From: Ornithodoros turicata
Taxonomy: Eukaryota > Arthropoda > Arachnida > Ixodida > Argasidae
Length of the DNA: 64,000 nucleotides
Direction of reading: 5' to 3'
Assembly: GCF_037126465.1 (NCBI RefSeq)
Contig: NC_088202.1
Span: 97,371,962-97,435,961, forward strand
Under the pieces are notes generated by a model, which saw only the letters and a list, made by a program, of their open reading frames with translations, searched no databases and was not told where the DNA came from. A program made the translations under genes and the position numbers. Within the stretch, counting starts at the first letter, position 1; the number at the start of each line of letters is the position of its first letter. Of this stretch, positions 44,395-55,228 are shown in pieces.

Positions 44395-45803
44395 GGCGGG
44401 GTCCCATAGCCTCGATTTGAGCAGCAGCAGCAGAGCAACAGCAGCGGAGCAGCAGAGCTGCAGCGACACGAGCGGTCCCATAGCACTGGGTGAGAGCAGC
44501 AGCGCTGCCGAGCTGCAGAAATTCCCTGCTGCTCTCGTATCCGAATTTTTGGTTGCTGTGCTGCCCTGTTGCTCTGCAGCCTGAGCAGCCTGTCTCGAAA
44601 GCCAATCAGGAGGCTGGTTGGTATTGTTTTCGTTCGACGGTGTTTAGGGTTAGCAGGGCGGTGAGTGACGGCAGGAGGTTTGTTTCTGGTTGTTCTGTGA
44701 TTTGATTCTGAAGACCTGGATACGCTTGTGATTGCCAGTAGTTTGGAGCGAGTGTTCAATCATCGGGACTGCGTGTTAAGTGCGCTTTCAGGACATAATT
44801 CAGTTCATAAAGTTCAATAAAGTGTTCGACCGAACCTACGTGATACATATGTTGTGTACCAGTTGTAGCTCCTTTCCCACTTATTTTTTTTATATATAAT
44901 AAACATATTTCCCCCCCCCCCCCAGTTGTAGCTACATGTTCGCTTGTTTTCCGGAAAGTACTTCAAAACCCGTGACCTGATAACGTACAAGCAAATTACT
45001 TCCACGTCCATGCCGTGTGAAAACCAAACCGAACAAATTTCTTGTGGTCGGTATTCGAAGACCTTGCTAGGTGGTTGTAAATGAAACTGACCCTTGAAAA
45101 GGGTAGATGGAGATAGACAACGTTCAGACAACAAGAAAAGGTTCGATAGAGATAGATAGTGAACCCATTCCTTGTGAAAACAGGCAGAAAGCAGTGAGTA
45201 CTAGGAGAAGGGGCCTTTGTTTTCGTTAGACAGTTTTATTTCACTAAGAGCAACGTACGCATTTGACAGTCACCGTAAATCAAAATGTCGAATGCTATAG
45301 TAACGAGGCAATATTTATACGACAAAATCCCGTCGAAGAATCTCCACACAACACAGCAAGGACTGTTCTGCACAGCACAGCAGTAGGACGAACCTACGTT
45401 GAATGTCATGAAACTGACTACACATCAACGAAGAGTCAGGTAATACGAGGCTCAGACCACCACCACACTCATCTCAAAGTTCACTTATGAGCTCCAAATC
45501 CACAATATGTCTCTCACAGAAACGCCTTTCACCTAGGATTGCGTTCCTAGGTGTGTGCACTAAAAGGCTTAGCCGCTGCGTACGCCTTCGGAATGTGCGA
45601 AATGTAAACAATGCCACAGTTGCCAACACGTTTTGTGTTTCCTAAGCCGCTGCTGCCGCTAATTCAAAACGAAGCTATGGGACGCCTCCAGCAGCAGAGC
45701 AGCGGCAGCAGAAAGCTGCTCTGCTGCCATGTTGCCGTGTTGCTGCTCCCGCACCGCTGCTGCTTTGCTGCTGCTGCTCGCATAAAGCTATGGGACCCGG
45801 CCC
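44395..45803. mobile_element. TTAA-type DNA element with CAG/CTG-rich ends
   Basis: Left end TTAA|GGCGGGGTCCCATAGC (44391) and right end GCTATGGGACCCGGCCC|TTAC (45807) are inverted. Both subterminal zones (to ~44590 and from ~45650) are rich in GCAGCAGC / GCTGCTGC and carry a second internal TCCCATAG copy. TTAA on the left and TTAC on the right suggest TTAA targeting (piggyBac- or Kolobok-like) with one mutated base. The interior has no transposase. ORFs crossing the ends (e.g. 45611-46183) are products of the repeat. Confidence 0.65.
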
Positions 45804-45809
45804 TTACTC

Positions 45810-48513
45810 CCCACGAAATCCCTGCTGCCGCTCGCCCTGGTGCTTCGCCAGGGGGATCCGCTTCGGCAAACTTCAACACTTCGTTTGAATCGTCACCTCA
45901 GAAAGCCCTTTCGGTTCTCGATCGTAGAACTTCGGTTGTGTGTCAGGAACATCTCTTCTGTCAAACAAAAAGCGGTCTGCGTGCCGTCACGATCAACTGT
46001 AATCAATCTGTTGTGCAAATGAATACCACGATGGTGATGAAATATGCCCTACTGGTTTTACGTTTTCCCACACAATATCGTGCGCTTTCGTCTTGTATAC
46101 ATGCAACTGAGTGGCGCAGTACCGCGGAGAACGCCGGTACTGTGCGGAGGCGGGCACTATGCAGCGGTGGCGTGAAGCGGTAGTGTTTTATCTTTTCCGC
46201 TGCTGTCATCAGGATGCGCTTCTAACATTTTTATGACAAAGAGCTGAACACGGAAAAGAGGAGAAAACGAGAGAGCAGCAGCTAATTTTACATAATTATT
46301 TGCGGCGTCCGGTCATGTTACGTCGAGAAAACATAAGCCGCCACTGCTATCGGATGTAGTTTTCGACTAGCAGCCATTCAAGGTAACTCTGTCCTATTCA
46401 AGCACGTGTCGCACCTTTATGTGTACATATCCAGAGAATGCATAGGGTAGCCTTGGTTATGGGGAACATATATATCTTTCTCTCTGCCATTATCATCATC
46501 ATCATCATCACGGGACATGGCAGCAGCAAACCGATAAATTCTATTTTTCAGACTCTCTTTCTTCTTCGTAAGAAGTGTAATTATGGTGGCATGAAAATTG
46601 TCATTATTGACCGAAATACCAAGACACTTGGAATTTAAAGAGAAATGGACAGGTGAGACCATCAGGTATCACGAGGGATGGTGCGCATACGATGTCTGCG
46701 ACTGTAAACAGCTACAGGAACTAGCTAGGAACGCCAGGGGACGGAGCAATGATGGCACAGATATGCATATCTTGAGTATCATAGTGAAAATATTGTATTT
46801 AAAATACTTTGGTTATTATTTTATTAGCTAACTATAGGTACGTTTGCCGAAAGGTATTCGTATGCTATGTCAAATACATTTTTTAGTAGTTTCCACACCT
46901 TTTTAGTTTGACTGTTTGTCCATCCCATGCATGGTTTTGCAACCGTTTTCTACTTCCTTTCCGTTCTCCTTTTTCTTCCCTATGTAACCATTCTTCTCTT
47001 TCTGAGTTATGACTTGGAATTCCACCTTCTTTCCCTGGGAGTTTCTTTTGAGGGGGTTTGCGTGCATTTAGGATTTTTCACGTGAGCACATGAAATTTGA
47101 TGACTCATATTCGGGAACCAGAACTTTTTGCATTGGGAAGTGACACGTGCTAGGTTCGTTCCCCATTTCCGTTTTCGAAGAGCAAGAGGAATCATATCTA
47201 TAGCAGTACCACTCACGGTGGGTTTATTCATTCGGCACATATTGACCGTACCACAGAACGTGACACAGGATGGATGAACTGGAGGTACCCTTGCTTCCAT
47301 AGTCGTTTGTTCTTTTGAGTGCATTGTAAAGAAGGACAGCAACTTATGGATCAATTAGATTATTAATTAAAGAAAAAGAGGACCGCTGATTCACGAACAC
47401 TGTGAAATGGAACGCCTACGACGAGCCAATAATGTCTGTGCGGAAACAAAAGAAACAGCAACTACTTTCGTGGCCGTAACCGAACAGATATTCTCAAGTG
47501 TCTTATATACTTTTTGAAGTATTAACTACTTCAGGCTAATTACTATATTTCCCAAGTACAGTATCTTAAGTACGTTCTCCCTTGTGTATATCGTAAGTAG
47601 TTTTCATAGCGTCTTGTAGGTGTCTGAACGAGGGTAACCGCTCCTAACTTGGAATCCAATGTACTACTGCGCGAAATAACGTTATTTTCTCCATGAAATG
47701 CCAGTGTTTACCTTATTGCGCCTTTAAACTCCAAGTAACGTCGTCGAGCATCAAAGGCTCCATTCTATCGCCCACAGCTCGGATTAAGAAATACATCAAC
47801 AACGTCCATAGATATTCTAGATATGCCACATCAAAAACGTACCGCCGGCAGCAGGGAAAGACAGCGGCAGAGGGAGAGTGCCGCTTTTGAATAATGAAAC
47901 GCGAAACTTTATTTTCCTTTCTTTTTTGTGTGCAGTCGTTTTCTCTATTCATACTCAACCCGCACGCGCAACTCCACGAAGAAGAAGGAGGAGCTGCGCA
48001 TTGGGAAATGCGAATGTTTTCTTTCTTTTCCAACCTCTCGCATTACTCAACGAGCCTTCACTCTTCATCGTTAAAAGCCAGCATAAAAACCAATACCGGC
48101 ATCCCTCCCTGATGTAATAATGCGATATCCTTGCGCTTCTCACCAGCAAAGGAAAAGAGGGGCGAGGCGTTCGCGATGATAAGCTCGAGGCACTCTTTTT
48201 TTCCTGGTATTTTGACTCAGGAATAATCTTCGTAACAGGGACGCTTGGGAAATCCTCTCTCGCCTGCCGTCATATCTCGCGTGCTGCCTTTGGCTTCTAA
48301 ATCTTTCGACGGGCAATAAATCGATATCCGAGGGGGAGCGCGTGGAATATAATAAAGCGATACCGACTGTACACCTGACGTACGTCTTGTTCGTCTTTTT
48401 TCTATTATTGTCGCGAATATGTGGGCGCTCCTCTCATTTCGGTGCGCTTTTTGCGATTTTGCCGATGATTTAAAAGGATACGAGAGCAAGACTGATGTGG
48501 TCGTAATTAAAGG
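45810..48513. other. No gene seen
   Basis: Short unsupported ORFs. An (ATC)n tract lies at ~46490-46512. Part of the 11.6-kb receptor intron. Confidence 0.5.
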
Positions 48514-48860
48514 CTACGGCGTATAGTGTGGTATGAACGAAGAGGGAAAAGCACACACTGCCTGCGTTCTGAAGAGGGAGATGCCTCGGACAGGGAGGAG
48601 CCGCAGATAACTGTCCGATAATAGACTCGCAGAACTGCAGAATTGTCTCCTGATACGCCGAAGGGAGACCGTTCGATGTTCTGCTGTTCTAATCTCGCAT
48701 GAGACTGCCCTTCTACTGCTACAGGTTCCGCTACAGGACTGTTCCACGGGACTTGACTTCCAGTGGTGTTGTGAACTTCGCTGGATCCTAATCTGAGGCT
48801 TCACCCTCCATTTACCATCACGCTTCGCAGCATTTTTCATTTGTATCCGGGACTCAATTT
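48514..48860 (-). other. Open minus-strand region, doubtful alternative exon
   Basis: Two overlapping minus frames are open for ~90-120 codons. One contains NSPVAEPVAVEGQSHARL and SSLSEASPSSERRQ, similar in flavour to receptor tails. However, its only acceptor-like AGs give the wrong phase for the upstream donor. The frame that does match in phase has a poor pyrimidine tract. Kept only as a candidate. Confidence 0.2.
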
Positions 48861-49235
48861 GATGTGAATGCTTTTGCATGAAGGACGATGCTGTAAGAAG
48901 AGGAGCCTAAAAAGAGCAGTAGACGGTCGCGAGTAGGCGGAGTGACCGAAAAGAGTGGGGAGTGTGCCAGGATGCGGAAGGAAACATTAAGAAAAACAAT
49001 CTGTCGATAGCAAATGAAACAAAATGTAATTGGAGTAAGACGTAGTTGTACGTAGTCGATAACAAAAATTTTCCAGTGCGATCTTCGTGTATCCTGGAAG
49101 CACTATCCCCGCATGGAATAGACATCTTGCCCGTTTCACGTGTCATTGTTCCTACGAAACGTGTTGTAATAGCAATTCTCACTGGCTGTGCTGCGACGCA
49201 CAATAATTACTTGGTTCAATGCGTTTCTTCCGCAC

Positions 49236-49427
49236 CTGAGGGCTCCTACGCAGCATAGGTCCGTTGTTGACCAGCGGTGTGTTTGAGGAAATCATGCGGT
49301 CCAGCTCGTCGGGGTCTGGCATCGTACCCGGCGGACGAAACGAGCCCCTGTATCTTCCCACCGGACTGTCGAATTCTCTGCTGGTGCCCAGGGGATACCG
49401 TTCTCGATACATGGTATCGTCTCGAAA
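49236..49427 (-). CDS. Receptor tail, exon 5 of the visible series (64 codons)
   Basis: Acceptor CCTGTTCTTTGCAG and donor CCTCAG|GTGCGG enclose exactly 192 nt, phase 0 on both sides. The encoded part (FRDDTMYRERYPLGTSRE through MLRRSPQ) is rich in Arg, Tyr, Pro and Asp, with RYPLG, FDSPVGRYRG and PDPDELDRM. It has no folded-domain signature, as expected of a cytoplasmic tail. The tyrosines could be signalling sites, which is inference. Confidence 0.85.
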
Positions 49428-49665
49428 CTGCAAAGAACAGGATGGTATTAGCGTACGACGGAAAACATGTCTTACGAACGTCCTCAAACATCAACGATCC
49501 CAAGTCTCTGTCGTAATAAATGCCGAAACGAGTTCTACTCAACAGCGTCCACACTAGAGTTATGAAGACCAGCAACAGTGACAGGAGTCTGCTGAATGAT
49601 TTCAGCATGGTTCTGATTTCAGCTGTTAAAATATCATCGATTAACACAGGCAATATACCGCGTGT

Positions 49666-50115
49666 CAGTCATGGGTAAGTTAATAAAAAAGTCACTAAGT
49701 TACAGTTACAGTTACCCTGCAAAAGCAATAACTGAGTTACAGTTACTCTTTTAGAAATATTACTCTTTTTTAAGAAAAAAGTCGAATAAATGTAACTAAA
49801 AAATTGTCTTAACAATTGTACTGTACAGGCGTAATTATACCGTGTTATAGACAGAGGATTTCCTACGGGTCAGTGTAAGGCCTAAGGCTATCCTGGCTGC
49901 GTATGCGATGACAAAATTCGTGAAATTCCTGCTTGGGAAAAACGACAGGGTATTTGAAGCCCCGAAAAAATTTTCGGTGGAGAAGGGACGCGTGGAAAAT
50001 GGTGCAATACTTGAGTAACTTACTTCGAATATTTTAGTTACAGTTACATTTTACAGTTACTTCAACCAAATGTGGTAACTAGTTACAGTTATAAGTTACT
50101 AAGACTGCCAAGATT
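49666..50115. mobile_element. hAT-like MITE with AGTTACAGTTAC motif
   Basis: The left end CAGTCATGGGTAAGT continues through GTCACTAAGTTACAG, and the right side mirrors it with TAACTAGTTACAGTTA and AGTTACTAAGACTG. CAGTSATGGGTAA ends are hAT-like. The right terminus is diverged and no 8-bp duplication is clear. A related fragment lies at 58425-58530. It sits in the 1-kb intron between two receptor exons. Confidence 0.6.
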
Positions 50116-50456
50116 AACCCAAGACTACCTCAAATACTGGCACAAATTCCGCAGTAAAGAAAAAAGAAATAACTCATCAGAACTATTCTAAATGTGCAAA
50201 CGTGTCCTGGTGATACATTGGTAGTGGAACGTTAAAATTACAGCAACGGTTATGGCATTTGTAATATGAAGCGCATTACGGTAGACATAGGAAAGGACAC
50301 CAAAGATTGTCTGCACTTGCATGACCTGAACAACTTCCTAACTTGTAGTTGGGGCCATGAAAGGGGCCGAATAAATGGCGCAGAGCTAGTATCACTACAG
50401 ATGCGCTGTACACTACATTCGGAGCGAGCCGCGTTGTTCCTACAAGTGTACCGTAC

Positions 50457-50599
50457 CTGTTGAGGGATCTGTACTTTGACGTTAGGGAGCGTCCCGTACA
50501 TCATGCCGCCTTTCGTGCCTCCAGCGTCTGGACAGATTCTGCCGCCATTGGAGCCGTTCAGTTGCCGAAAAACCCACTCGGGATCTGTCCCAGGAAGAT
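50457..50599 (-). CDS. Receptor tail, exon 4
   Basis: Acceptor CACTTTTCTAATAG and donor CAACAG|GTACGG. The 143 nt begin in phase 1 (G|AT, Asp) and end in phase 0, fitting both neighbours. It encodes DLPGTDPEWVFRQLNGSN, GGRICPDAGGTKGG, MMYGTLPNVKVQIPQQ. The Gly-rich middle and absence of hydrophobic core periodicity suit an unstructured intracellular segment. Confidence 0.85.
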
Positions 50600-50604
50600 C
50601 TATT

Positions 50605-53394
50605 AGAAAAGTGTTGAACCACGTTGACCGCACATGCTCAACACGCTCAAGGAAGCAAATAACGCTCCTCTGATTGAGAAGTACGACTAAAGTCATCCGT
50701 TATACAGCAGCTTCTCACGTAAAGGGGCATATTGATCTGCAGTCAAGTAGGTAACAACCGTCAGCAATTCTGGCGGCTTCTGTCCTGAGGCAACTTCCTT
50801 CCTACATCTCTACCGGTTCGCTGGATTTCTACCCATCTACGTCAGCAATTAAAGACTGTCGAAATTTTATTTATTTTTTTTTTTTTTTTCATTTCTCTCA
50901 AATCCCCCTCTTCCCTAGTGTGTTGAGTTCGGGGAACTTTTTACTAGGTTCATATATGCAAGAAAGATTACTAGAATGAATTAGCAGACTACGAAGTAGA
51001 AATTAAATACGATTACAATGAAATCAGTGTAATGCTTATGACGCACGATATCTATCGAACAATTTCGGATATTGTTCGATATCCCAACGGGCACAACCAC
51101 AGAGGCGTGTCGCGTGGAATCTCATTCTGTCTTTAAGCCATTGCTATGATGACGCTCTGATGCATCGCTACATTTGGTGGAGGCACTAGGTCTCCTCGAC
51201 GGAATCGCTGCCGCCGTGTCCACCGACGCCCGAGTCCTAATTCTGATAGGCCAAGAGAATTCGCATCATAGCCGCTATTGACCTGACAGTGCGGACCATA
51301 CACTCTAGATCCTGTGACGGACACGTGCCGGTTAACAAAGTTCCATCAGAAAGTACAGCCGGTACACAGCCGTAACCGTCTGGAAACAGCCGTAACAGTT
51401 ATGAAATAGCAAGCACAGCGATCCCCATCGGCAAATTTCAGCTGGTACAGAGCCGTCACGTCGGTATGAAACGGCTTTGTGCCCGCTGAATAAGGTGTGT
51501 GCCTCCTGAGCCGTGTACTCGTGTGCTTGTTGAATAATGCGCGTGCCGGCTGAATATGTGTGCCTTCGTTGGAGCGTACTACGTTGCTCCGCCCTCCGCC
51601 GGTGAGGAGTGACATGGCACCGCGTATTCTTCCGCAGTGCATTCTTCCGTGCTTTCTTGCCCGTTGTCTGCGCTGCAACCTCGCCTTTGAGAAGGATGAT
51701 AACCGTGCTTTTAAGTAAGTAAGTTAAGTACAGGTTTAATGTTTGCTTAAGGTAAGTCAACCTAGCTGTGACGCATCGTACGACGCCTGCGGTTTACCTG
51801 TGTTTAGCCATCGAAGTGCATGATGTTGCAGACGGTGGACGCATTGCAAATGGCGGCAGGAGAGGATCGGCTACATCGGTGTAGCGACGATGTACATTAC
51901 AAGCGAGGCTAATTGTATTCTTTCGTTATAGGTGACCGTGGGACTGTATCGATTGCACGGACGTGAGTTACAAAATGATGCACTATTCCAGCATTCACGT
52001 TGGAACAATGCCAGCGTGATATTCACTTCGGTTTCTTTACAGGTTGTTTCCTGTCTCAACGGTCACACGTACGTGTGCAAAAATTGCAACTGCTTCTCAC
52101 ATCGAAGCGTGTCTGGTGCCACCTGCTTGGATAATTGTTCGTCGGCCATTTCGTTTGAGGAACTGTCGTGTTCGTCACTAACGATGATCTTGATTGAGCT
52201 TTGCAGTGCCAGCCTGTTCGAAGTTTCGAGGATTGTGTGTTCGATATTTGGAGGACTGCCTGGTGCATCGAATGGGGTTGTGTGTCCGTGCAACGTGTGC
52301 TCCATATGTGTGTGTTGGGATTAGTGAACCGTGTATGCTTTTCATTCGGCAAACGACGATGTACTGGATGCGATTTAAAGGTATGTGCACGCCAATAAAA
52401 TTTGGTGCTTCAAGTTCGATGTCCTTGGTGCATTTTCTTCCTTTCTTTTTCCGTTTTCTTTCTCTCGCGAAGGCTGGAGGTCATTTTTCTGTTAGGGAAC
52501 TCGCGCGGCACAATGTGTCTCGCGTATTAGTGGGTACAATTAACCCTTCAATACGTCCGGTACACTGTGGCGCCTTGCATCTGCGGGTATGTCGTACCAG
52601 TTGTTTCAGGGGGCACAGAGCACCTGCAGCTTTCGCAGGCACGGCGTGCCTCTTGAAGTCATCTGGCACATTTTTTTAAAAATGTGCCAGTTGATCTGAC
52701 GGCACCTATCCGTCACTGGGTTTAGAGTGTATGACAGAACGTCCAGCCCCGACGAGAACGGGCACCCACGACAGCAGCGTATCGTGGCGCCTCGGCGCCG
52801 GCCCTCAGAACACCGTGTGGTTGTCACGCGCATTCTCATTTTATCATTAACCCATTGCCATCATGACGCTGTGTCGTCTCGTTACAATATCTTTTGAATA
52901 GACACAGAATGTCGAGAGGAACCGGTGTAAGATTCTGCATGGTAAACAGATACCCCCACGTATCCATACAAGATTTGGTGTGGAGTAAGAAGTTTTCGCT
53001 GAAGCTGTCGAAGATAACGTAGTTTTGAGTTGAAAGTAAACATATTGAATTGTTCTTAGGTATGAACTGAAGGTGTAAAAACATTAAAAGAGAGTCGGCA
53101 AGCTGGCAAAAAGCCTGCTCGAGGCTCACTGACCGAATTTTTTTTTAGCTAAGAACAGTTCGTAGTCGAATTGTCCAAAGCAATTGTAGCTGTCTCTCCG
53201 CTAAATGGGTTTCCTGATGCTATCTCTAGTGTTATTTCACTATGCAGTTTTGGTGCAGAATCCCCAGAGACAATAAATAGGTCCACCTCCACATCCAAAA
53301 TAGATTACAAGCTGACTCTAGCAACGGCGCGGAAAAAACAAGCACATCTTCGAGCAATGCGCAACGGGGTGAAGAACTAGAAACTGGGCTTCCC
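50605..53394. other. Intron sequence with small hairpin
   Basis: A T homopolymer (~50872-50890) and an inverted repeat at 51048-51086 (GATATC..TCGAACAAT against ATTGTTCGATATC) are visible. ORFs at 51932-52679 on both strands have plausible acceptors (e.g. TTTCTTTACAG at 52042) but no frame-consistent partner. Not called as genes. Confidence 0.45.
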
Positions 53395-53735
53395 TGCTAG
53401 CACTGCGCGGGTTCGGTCTTACGCGATAGCCCAAGTCCAACCCGTGTAAAGCCTTCTTTTTGCGGGCCTGGGCTGGGATCGGGTTTGACGTTGCGGGCCC
53501 GGGCCTAGGTCGGGCTCGAGCCTGTGTTACCCCACACTGCAAGTTAGCCAACGGTCAAGTTTTACAGCCCTCTACGGTGGGCCGGGCCCGGTACCCTATA
53601 GATTTTTCGGGCTCATGCAGACCTGGGCTGGGAAACATGGAAATCCGTCGGGCTTGGGCAGGGCCAGGTATGGAGCCGTCTGACCGGGTCCGGGCTGATA
53701 AATCAAAGGAAGACGGGCCTGGACCTAAGAATGCG
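53395..53735. repeat. GGGCCxGGGCT-rich GC repeat
   Basis: Irregular repetition of GGGCCTGGGCTGGG / CGGGCTCG motifs over ~340 bp, far more GC-rich than its surroundings. ORFs are open on both strands because the period suppresses A/T-rich stops. No ends are defined. Confidence 0.65.
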
Positions 53736-53775
53736 GCCCATGCGGTGCTCTATTCCCTACTACAAAGGCTTTAGT

Positions 53776-53992
53776 CCCAGGCTACAGCCTGGGTTTCCCA
53801 AACAGCGCCAGCTGGATTTCCCGGCAGGCGTTCCAGACGGATGTCGACGCAGTTCCAAGTGAAGTCTGCCCAGGACGCATACTAGGCCCACCTGTCTCCT
53901 CCTTCTTACTATACTGTCCTCTCCACCTGCAGACATCTGTACGCCGCTCATAGCCACAGTTGCTTCGCGGCTCTAACAGGGAATAAAAAAAA
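53776..53992 (+). mobile_element. SINE body and 3' end
   Basis: AAGTCTGCCCAGGACGCATA, a C/T-rich body, CTGTACGCCGCTCATAGCC, ACAGTTGCTTCGCGGC, TCTAACAGGGAATAAAA and a poly(A) run. The best-preserved 3' half among the copies here. The tRNA head is lost. Confidence 0.8.
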
Positions 53993-54261
53993 ACAATGTG
54001 TGTGCGTATCAAAAGACAATTCTCTCACCTCGTTTTCGCTACTTTGCCTTATGTAAATACAAAACAGCCCTAACCTAAAGTCCGCCTTATGGGGACCCTC
54101 CTTTCCAACTTCTCTGCAACGCGTGGAAAATACAACGACGCTGCTCTGCAGCTCTGCGGCAGCATTATAATGCACCTAGTGCATTATTCAGGCAAGTGCG
54201 AATACCGTGAGGTCAAGACAGGTGAAATAAGACTCTGAGCTCTTCTCGTAAGGGTGAGGCA

Positions 54262-54335
54262 CAAAGCGTAGGTAGCCACAGTTGCTACGCGGCGCTAACA
54301 CGGAATTAAATAAATAAATAAATAAACAAAGCGTA
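54262..54335 (+). mobile_element. SINE tail fragment
   Basis: AGCCACAGTTGCTACGCGG and CGCTAACACGGAATTAAA followed by (AAAT)n. The tail of a second SINE copy 270 bp from the previous one. Confidence 0.75.
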
Positions 54336-54339
54336 GGTG

Positions 54340-55133
54340 CAGTGAATATTCGTCAGGTTTCATGCGGGCATTTGAGCTGAAAACTTAAGAAACACTTGCC
54401 ATCGACGTGCTAGTCGAAAGGTGTTCAATATATGGAGCTACCATGTCGACGGGGCTACCGGTGTTTTGCTACAGTGGGAGCAAAACTTTTGCTGACCAGG
54501 GGGATTCTTTAATGCCCAATGCAGAGGGGTGCATATCAAGGTGCGAAGGCGGGGTAGTTGGTAAGTATCCATAGCATGCGAGCACGAATTACGACCACAC
54601 GGACGACTCCTAGCAAGGGCGATTGCAGTCGTCCTTGTCTATTCTTCCGTCCGTGTCGTCGTACTTGCTGCTCGTATACTATGTGTGCCTATCAGGCTTC
54701 TCCAGCCTTTGGACGCGTATCAGCACCGAGCGTATAGTAGAACCGTTGGGCAACAAATAGCGTAATAAGGCTGCGGCAGTTTTGCTAAAGCTGCATTGAC
54801 ATACGCTGTCGGTCTGTGTCTTGAAGTTATATCGCGGGGGTCACAGTCACCTTTCCTTTCTATAAATATCTATCCCCCCCCTCATACAGACGCCACTACG
54901 AATAGCCCTATAGGTTACGGTAAGCACCGCAACTGCTTCTTTACTGGTGTTGATTACTTCCGCACATCGGCGCATTCATTTCCCACGGAGAAAAGTGCCA
55001 ACGCTGCTCTTGCGTTGCAGTCATGTTGCATGTCGTGTGCGGAGGCACAAGATGGCTTTGCAAGGGTTGATTTTTCCGCAGTGTGTAACGAGAGCCGCCT
55101 CTAGCAGACGGACCCAGCACTGCGATGACCTAC
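54340..55133. other. No gene seen
   Basis: Intron sequence. Plus ORFs at 54796-55288 are shadows running over the neighbouring minus-strand exon. Confidence 0.5.
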
Positions 55134-55228
55134 CTTCGAAATCCGTCTTGGGCGGTATGATATCGGGGTCCTTAATGTCGCCCTCGCTCGTGTCTTCTGT
55201 CATGCCTTTACGCAACAGCGTCTGCGAT
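55134..55228 (-). CDS. Receptor tail, exon 3
   Basis: Acceptor CTTTTTCTGACAG and donor TTCGAAG|GTAGGT. The 95 nt enter in phase 2 (AA|A, Lys) and leave in phase 1. It encodes KSQTLLRKGMTEDTSEGD then IKDPDIIPPKTDFE. The DPDIIP segment reminds me of cytoplasmic tails of arthropod Sidestep/nephrin-type Ig-superfamily receptors, from memory and unchecked. Confidence 0.87.

Noticed and set aside
45611..46183. 190-codon plus ORF
   Set aside because: It crosses the CTG-rich terminal repeat of a DNA transposon and then unrelated DNA; no splice or motif support.
48514..48879. Alternative terminal exon of the receptor
   Set aside because: Acceptor quality and phase do not fit the upstream donor; kept only as a low-confidence note.
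51932..52679. Cys-rich plus ORFs of 130 and 161 codons
   Set aside because: Overlapping frames on both strands, no consistent exon partner; Cys pattern fits no finger I know.
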